Source: Candidatus Omnitrophota bacterium (GTDB lineage Bacteria; Omnitrophota; Gorgyraeia; Zapsychrales; Zapsychraceae). Taken from it: a DNA stretch of 48,208 bases. The position numbers were made by a program, and so were the translations under genes. The stretch lies in the NCBI GenBank assembly GCA_016931055.1, contig JAFGFL010000049.1, forward strand, positions 1 through 48,208. Reading direction: 5' to 3'. This document shows, one piece after another, positions 36,401 through 45,400 of the stretch; position 1 is the first letter of the stretch, and each line of letters begins with the position of its first letter. The notes beneath the pieces were generated by a model. That model saw nothing but the letters and a program-made list of their open reading frames with translations. It had not been told where the DNA came from and ran no database searches.

Positions 36401-39400
36401 TCATGGACGGAAACCTCAAGGCGATTTATCCGTCTCTTATCCGGCGAGAAGAGGAAGCATTTGTTAAAGTTCAAGAAACGAGCCTGGCCCCGGGATCTCT
36501 CTATATCACGCAACCCAGGCTGTCTTCTTTGGATTTTATTGAATATCGCCGGCAAGGGTTAAAGACCGGCCTGCCCTGGCGGGCGATTGTGATCCAGTCA
36601 ACAGACACGCAAGACATATTTCGGGGAAAGATGTTTGTCCTTTATGGCCATCATTTGGCTTATGCCGCTGCCTTACCGGATATGAAGATGAGTGTTCCGG
36701 CCTATCTTTTGACTGTACCTTCGGAAATAATCGGGCAGTACGCGGCGGCCATTTCCAGAGTTTTCTCAGGAAGGTTCTTGCGTATTCCCGAGATCCCGGT
36801 AATACCTATGGAAGAACGCAGGTTATATGTTCAACCGCGGGCGATTATTGAAGAAATAATGTCTCTCATTGAAAATCATGACAAAAGAAGGGAAACATTG
36901 ATTCCTTTTATCAGAGGGATCGATCAGCCGGGAGAATATTTGATGGCTTACGTTGATATCCGTCATGCCCTGCCCGGTATTAAGCGGGTTTTAAGTCAAG
37001 AAAAGAAACCCTATCAAGCCTGGCGCATGGGAGACTCACGGTTGAAGCTTGTCCACAAGAATGAACGGCCGGTCACTATGGAAACCCTGATGTCCAGCTC
37101 GCCGATTTTAAAGAAAATCGGCGTATGTTTTTCCTTTGATGTCAGAGGAAAACATTACGTACTCCAACGGGAAACGAAGGGGTACGAAGCCTCGTCCGCA
37201 CCCCAGCGGAAAACAAAGGGGTACGAGGCGGGCTCGCCGGCGGAGGCTGGAAAAAAGCGCGGACGTTCGGATGCGGCCAGCAGTCCCGTTAATAAATACA
37301 GTGAACTTGATGAACGGCTGACAGCTTTGATAGATACCATCACCGGGCCGGACTATGGCCCGAAGCGCATACAAGTCATGAACTTTTTAGAGTTAGTTTC
37401 CTGGAATAGCGCCAGGGCCGATTTCTTTCTTCGCTTTTTCAAAATAAGCAACGTGCATCATCCTCGATTTTTCGATACTTTGCATTTCCTGGCTCTGCGT
37501 TGGATGAATCCGGATCCGTCCGGAAAAGAGGACCTTAAAACTTATTTTCTTGAAGAAAGGAACAGGCTTATTAGAGAGCTTGCCGAGTCAGAAAACGGAC
37601 AGGCACAAGGCGCAGATATCCCGGAAGTAGGAATGATGTCCGGTCATCTTTTCAGGCTGAGTATCAATTTACGTGAACACAGAATAAAGATCCGTCAATT
37701 GAATTATCTATTGCGCGCCTTCTTAAGCGATAAGGTGCTGGAAACATTGCATGTGTTCGAGGGATTGCATGGCGCGGTCATCCAAAGCAAACAGGGAGGA
37801 CAGTATGAAATAGATTTTTCGCAGAATCCGGCGACGTTAGCTCAGGCGCTCGCATGTCATTTAAAGATAGAGATCCTCAGCAACGGGGGGGGATCTGAAC
37901 GAAGGGAGATCAGGGATATCCCGCAGGAGCAATTGAGTGAAGAGATCGTCAGGCTGATCAATGATCTCGCTCAGGAGATAACAGAGCATCACTGGATCCT
38001 GTTTTTTAAAGAGGTAAAAACAGGAACAAAAGAGAAGATCCCCGGAGTTTTTGCATACGGCAATATTAGCGAACGAGGCGGCGTAATCATAGAAATGGTC
38101 AACCTCCTTAGGCTGAACGATAAGGGGGTCATGTCGGGTCTATTCGCGGAAATAGGCAAGAGACTACAGGCCGGCAATAAGCCGACCGCTGTGGCGGCGA
38201 TGCTCAAAGAGCTGACTACGCTCGCCGAACTGGCTCTGTGCGCCGTTGAGGTATCTAAGGAAGATTACCAGCACGAGATTTCCATAGCAAGAGAGGTGTT
38301 AAAAAAGAATCTTGCTAAATATATCGAGGCATCTCGTGTCCAGTTAAGCAGTCAGGAATTAATCCCGGAAAGGCAGGCAATCATTGATGAGATCATGCCG
38401 GAGTTATGCGTTATTTTTAAGGAATATTCGTTGAATCGGGACGTCTTGGAGGAACTTTTATGGGGCCATATTTATAAGAAAATGGGGCTGGCAGATATAA
38501 CGCTGCGGGTCGTCGATGGCCAGCTTTATCTATTCGGCCATTTCGGTCAACCTGGAGATAACGACGATTGGATAAGGGGGTTTGTCAGCCGCGTGCCTCA
38601 ACCCCTGATTGAGGCGCGGGTCGCCGGGCTCTCTAAGATCAATGTTTCCCTTAATATTAAATTGAATGATCCGGACCGCATAAGGGAATGGATTAATTCC
38701 GAACCTAATAAGCATTTAGTCAAGTGCAGCTTGGGAAAGACGGTCCGGGACCCCTTCGGGGCATTCTCTCAGATCAAGGGCGCTGTGTATGATTACGATG
38801 TCGTACGATTGCATGGCCCACAGGGAGAGGAATTCTCCGTGCTTGCCTTTTCAGCGATGGGGCCGGGATTTTTCAATAACCGGCTGGAGACATGGGCAGT
38901 CATCGATGGCGACGGCAAGTTCATGGTCTTGGAAGAAGTAACGACGACGACAGGAAATTTCCTTTTTTATCGGCAAGTCGAATCCTCGTTGAATATAGCT
39001 CAGGGGCTTAAATGTATCAGTATCGGTAACCCTTATGTCATGTTTTCGGTTACTTACTCAGAAGGTTCCAGCTCGCCGGTGAAAAAGCAAACAGCGCCCT
39101 CAATTTCAACCGATATGGAAGGATGCAGGGTGCCGTCCATGGAGCAATTGTTAAAATACGCAAGGGGGATTGACCAAAGATTAGCGGCTTATCCGAAAAG
39201 GGAAAGTATTTTGGAGGCCGTGAACAATATCAAAATAGAAATAGCCGTTCTGGCAGAGAAGTTAAGCCAATATCAGCAAAGCCATACGGGGATATTCGGA
39301 TATCTTGGATTAAAAGAAAATCTTGTGGCCCTCCAGCGCGCGTGTCGTATGGCGGAGGTTCCCATCTCGGTGAGAGCCATTGACCTGCAAGAGATCCGGG

Positions 39401-42400
39401 AGACTTTAAGAAGCCTGAGCGTAAGATTAAACAGCGGGGAGCGCGGGGTTTTCAACCGGACCATTGTGGAATGTATACCTGACCTGCCGGCATTAGAAAT
39501 GTTAACATTCGCAGGCGTCCGGACGATGGCTGATCTGATGAGATGGCTTTACGCGCCTACGGCGATTTCCGGACTGGATCCTTCGGCTGTGGTGGAAATC
39601 CGCAAGAAACTCTACGCGGTTCCTTTTCGCAATAGGTTGCTTCAGGCTTTAGCTGCCCAGTGGAGCCTCAAGCAGGTTGCGCAAGCTTTAGGAGTTTATC
39701 CAAAAATACTGAAGGAATGGAACATTGAGCCCAGATCTTACCGATACGGCCTTCTGGCGAAGAAAGAGATCCTCGCTGAGAAGATGCAAATCCTTTATCC
39801 TCAAGTGAAGTCTTTCGAGCGGGCGGATTGGGAAGAATTGGGAGGGGCGTTTAAGAATGCCGTTGATCAAGCCCAGCAACTCTATCGTGATAACAATGGG
39901 AGATGGCCTGCCGCGTTGAGAAGGGCGGGTTTACCGAAACAAAGAGGTCTTGTGTTCGGGAAAGAGGCAATCCTCAACGCCGTTAATGAAGGGCTTTCAG
40001 TGATCGGGAAGAGTTCCGAAACATGGTCCCGTCATAAAGAATATGGAAAATGGTTCTGGCGGGCTGTCGCGCGTTTTGGGTCTTGGCCTGCCGCTCTTAA
40101 AGAATTGGATCAGGGACCGCTCAGACGGAGGACGGCGCCTAAAGAGGGATGGACGAAAACAAATATCATAAGAGAAGCTCTAACGCATCTGCCCGAAGTC
40201 CGGTCGCTGTCTTCGCGCGTTTGGTTCCAGTGGCACGGGGGTATATATAAGGGAATGTTTGAGGCCGCAAAACGGGAGTTTGGCTCCTGGCCGAATATGG
40301 TCACGAAAGTGAAACGCCTTGCTGTCCTCCGAGGGACTGACCTATCTGCCTACGAGATGTATCGCCCGCAACGGAATAGTGTACGCAATGGTTTGGACCT
40401 GAAACCGGAACAAGAAGACCTTCGGGGCAATGGCAAGGCCGTTTCTTTGTCGGCCGGCGCGATCCAATTGAACAAAACAGGAAAAGAGATCTATGATTGG
40501 GCTGTAAGAAGGGGAGCGAAAAGTAGAGCAATGATCTATACCGGCAGGAAGATCGCCAAAATATTAGGGCTGAAGCCGCGTTCAGTGAGTTATAACCTTC
40601 CCAAGGTTAACCAAGTCCTGAGGGCGAGAGGAAATATGCTTATTAAAACCAAATACAATAAAAAGAAGAAGCCGGTCAGGGACCCTGAAACAAAACTTTA
40701 TAACTGGGCCTTAATAAGAACAGCAAAACAGAAAAAGACTGTATGGTACCTAAAAGACCTTGCCCGGGCAACGGATTTATCTGTGTATTCATTAAGGACC
40801 TATCTTCCTGCCATTAACGCCCGACTAAAGAAAGAAGGACAAACACTTATCAGGATACGGTCGGATCAATATAAAAAACGAACGCTTAACCCGCGGGAAA
40901 TACTTTATGCTTGGGCCGCCGGCAGGGACCCTTTGCAGGCTGAGCAAAAATTAAAACAAACGCAGATCGCTTCATTAGCGGGCATAAGCCAATCGGCTGT
41001 TTCCAAATATCTTTACGAGGTTAACCAGCAGTTAAGAAAAGAAGGGAAGCCGTTGATACAGATGGAGTCGGGAGAACTCCGGGAAAGGATCTCGAGGAAG
41101 AAAATTGGATTGGCAGATATCTTAAGGGTTATCGAGAACGGCGAAGAACGTAAGGTCTTTCTGGCGAAGGGGCAAACCATAGAAGCCATTGCCATCGAGC
41201 GGAACATGCTGCCCCGGCAAGTCGTTGGATATATGCGAAGCAGTGTCCGCCTCTTGGAGATCAACCTTTCTTTGACCCCTGAGGCTGCGGAGCAGATTTA
41301 TTCTCTTGCCAGGGAAGAATATCAGGAAAAGTATGCGGGGGAAAAAGACGGAGAATCTGATGACAAGACCAGCTCGCCCCTCGATTCTGCGGGAACACGA
41401 AAGAATCTCGGGACGGCCTCGCCTCGCCGAAGGCGGGCGGGCCCGCCGGCGGACAACAGAAAATCGTCCGCACGGGACCGGGCTTTGTTTGAAAGCTTGG
41501 AAACGACGCTAGCGGGGATCACAAGGACGGACTTCTTATCGGCGTTTGATCTCAACGTTACTTTCCCGGCCGGGAAGAGATCGGAAAGCCGCTTTCTGTT
41601 CAGATTGGAGAATGGCTGTATAGAAGAAGGGTTTATCGATTACGAAAGATCGCGAGATAACAGGAAGAATGTTATTTATCTGGTTGATCAGGGCGGCATT
41701 GACATGTCAACTGTCTTGGCTGTTAGCGTAGTGGATATGGAGCCTGCAGAGCTCGATTATTTTGTAAATGCAGTTCCGTTTATCCTGAGCAATGAAACGG
41801 AGAGCGAGGTGACTATTCACGCATTAAGGAGAAGAGCCTCTGATGGCCGCGATGTCCATATCGGCGTGGCCGGTTGGTTTAACCTGAATCTCATTTTTGC
41901 CCGCCAGTCCGATTATGGCATCTTCGTTGACCGCAACGGCTGGCTGATCGACTTTTTTAAGGAGATGCAGCGGATGCCCTGGCCGCGGGCGCGGCAGGAT
42001 TTTGTTACAATGGTCAAATATTTTCTTAATTCACGGCGCAGCAGGGGCAAATATGTCAGCGAGGACTTCAAATTGATAGCGGCAGATGACGGCAAAACCG
42101 TTTATGACAAAGAATTGGAGAGGCCCGACAGTTGGCTGGGGAGCGACGAATCCTATGACTATATTAACCGGATGTTTAGTGAGGACCGATTGTTCTTTCT
42201 GCGGGCGGATTTACGCGACACCGCACTATTTCAAGCTCTTGGCGAATGGTTGATAGCCGAGGGGCTTAAGGCAGAAACGATATATCTTTCCAATGTGCAC
42301 CAGTATCTGTCGCGAGATGGAGATGAAGACACGTTGTTGAACCGCTCTTCGGCATATGTCGCCAATAGTAAAACGATTTTCATAGAATCTTACATGTTTG

Positions 42401-45400
42401 GGCTGACATTTATGGATTGTGAAATTAAACAGTTTATTTATCCGGCGGGCGAGTACAAGCGTTTATCCGGCCTGCCGCTGTTCGGCGATAGGGAAATGGG
42501 TCAGGACTTGTCCCGCAAAGAAGCGCTTGACGCTAACTTATCGGCCCGCTCTGCGGGATCGTTCGGGACTTCCTCACAGACAGGAAAGAAGGGGCTTGCC
42601 AGCTCGCCGGTTAATGATACCGTTAAACATTTTGATGAGTTGTTGCGGCGGGGGGAGAATTCCGGTTGGTTAGATGTGAATGCTGTTGTTTGGCCCTTGG
42701 AAGTCATCACCGATCAGACAGGGCAATGCGTTGTTAGCTTTACAAGGAATGACCAGGGCCATATTTGGGGGGAGACGCCTTTAAGGGGAGGGAAAATGGA
42801 TATGGAGGGAGATGGATACTATGGCTTGGGACATCGCTTTATCAAAGAAGGGCCGATTGAGAACGATATACTGGCCACCGTCAATGTTAGGAGGAAAAAT
42901 CATTATATCAAGATTGAGGCTGATGGACAGATGGACTTAAGGATTAGGTATTCTACTACCGGAACATCTTCAGGAAAACTTGCCGAATTAACTTCAGGGC
43001 AAATAGAGCGTATTGTCCTTGGGATAAGATCAAGATTTACGGCCAATCCAATGGTTATCAATATTTTTAGGCAATATCTGTCCGGCTCCTTATCTGTGAA
43101 GTCGATAACACAGTGCTTAAAATTGCATCAATTTGAATTAAATCAGAATGAAAAAGGCCTCATTAAGTTCCTGTTATCCTTGCCGCTTGCAGGAAAGCAT
43201 AATATCCCAATTGAGTTGGCAGGAGAGTTGATACAGATGTATGGGGATAAGGATCAGAATGATTTTGTCGAACTGATACTTATGTCAAAGCTTCCCATTG
43301 AGAAGTTTTCCAGGATTCAAGAGGCCTATGATCCTGATGTTATATCTATTTTACAGAGGTTAAACGAGGTGATGGATATTGTGGAAGGAAAACAGGTTAG
43401 GACATCAAGGGCTGGGATGTACCCCTCCTGCAGAACATTCTTAAATGCTTTGAGGCATCCGAAATTAGACGGGGGTTCCAAAGACTTAATTGAGGATTTC
43501 CTTTGTGGTGACTGGAGTATGGATTCAGTCATTTTTGAGTTTCTCTCTGTTTCACCAGCATATTTAATAGATAAAGTGCTCTATGAACATTCCGATATTA
43601 CTCGTTTCAGGAAAGAACGCATGAACATAGAGGGAAAGGTCGAGTTTATGTTCAAGACGCTCTTGTTCATGTTTGAATATTTTCGGGATATACCCGGGCT
43701 TCTTTTAAAATACAATCCTTGTTCTTTCATCGTCGATAATTGGGATTTATTTCTCAAGGCGCCGGAGTTGGTTAAACATCAATTAATCCTCGCGGCTACA
43801 GATCATAAGGGGAATCTTAAACATTCAGAGGGGTATCATAGCAAATTCGCCGTTTATTATGAGGAAGCGGGCAGTATTTTGGAAGACGCGCAAGTTTTTG
43901 CCGCCAGCTCGCCCCTCGTATCTGACGATTCGGCGATGGACACTCGGGGCGAAGCCTCGCCCGTACCCCAGCGGAAAACAAAGGGGGACGAGGCGGGCTC
44001 GCCGGCGGAGATCGTTACAGAAAATAACGCAATTGAACGTATACTCAGAGAGAGCACCCTCAATCCCCAAGAGCAGGAAATCGCCATAACACAATTTAAC
44101 GAGGCGATCAGCCTTCTTCAAGAAGATACAAGCTCCCTTGCCAACGAGGCGCTCAATGGGGCATTGTTCGCTTTGCAGCGGTCTCTTGAGCGCGCCAGCA
44201 CCATTGTGCGGATTAAGAATCGCAAGGTCCATTTCAGGACTGATCTGTTCCTCATCCCCGTTATGGCCGACATCGGCGCTGAGAACATCAACCGCAATGA
44301 ACAGCGTCAGGCCTGGGCGTATCTGACCTGCGCGGTGTTTCTGGCGGGGGACTATCCTTTTATGCCTGTTTTGGGGCGGATTAAATTATGGGCTCAGATG
44401 AGCAGGCTGCACTTAATAATGCGGCAATATGAAGAGGCCGCGGCGTGGGCCGACAGGGCTCTTAAATTTATTCATCAAGTACAGGCAGCAGTGCAACGGG
44501 GAGGCGCGGAGAAAAGGCTCATAACAGAAAGGGCCTGGGAGGAGTTCGGTCTGCATAAAGACCGTAAGAAAACACTTAACGATAACGCGGCCCTGGTTAT
44601 TTACTTCAAGGTTTTGGCTGAAGGCCGTTATAGTATTCAAAGTCGTCAATACCAAGACGGTTTAACAAAGGTTTTAGCTGGCCTTGCTGTGTACCTGCGT
44701 TTGCGTATGCGGATCTGCCAGGGCCCCATTCCGGAAGGTATCCAGGAAGTAAGCCTGGAAGATGTGCTGGGTATTCTCGAATCCGATATTGCCGAGCTCA
44801 ATAAATATTTTGAGATTGATGATGATTTCCTGGAGCAAGTGCGCGATATGCTTCTGGTCGTCCGCCGATTGCTTATGTGCATTAATAGGTTAGAAGACTC
44901 TCGACGCGTATCCATGGCTGTCAACAAGTTTGCGCCTGTATCAAAAACAGGGCCTGGCTCAAGCTCGCCGGTCTCTTTGCCGGGAGAAGAAACTCTGGAT
45001 CGTAGTATGAAGCGCCTGACGAAAGACGGACGCGTCGCCAAATCCCCTGGCAGGAAAAGAAAAGCCGGCCTTCCCAGTGAAATTGTCCAAGAGATGGTGA
45101 AAAATATTATCGAGGAAATATTTAAGAGACATATTGTATCACTTGGTCCGTTTGCCGAGGCTGTCAAGCAGGCTTTGTTTGAATCTCTCGTTCAATTCTC
45201 TTCATTGGGCGATGCCGAAATGTTCATCAATGACTTGAGAAATGCACGCAGCGTCAGGACCACTTCCCGCGATCCATTACCGGATAAAGCGTTAGTGGTC
45301 CATGAAGGATTGGGCCTTGGCATTATTCAATCGGGGACAGCGAATACCGTGCGGGTAAAATTCGGGTCCGGGCCAGATATGGAGATCAGCCGCGAACATG

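Noticed and set aside
44646-45167. Minus-strand ORF of 173 codons
   Set aside because: It is low-complexity Ser/Arg-rich translation opposite a plausible + strand module, with no start signals.
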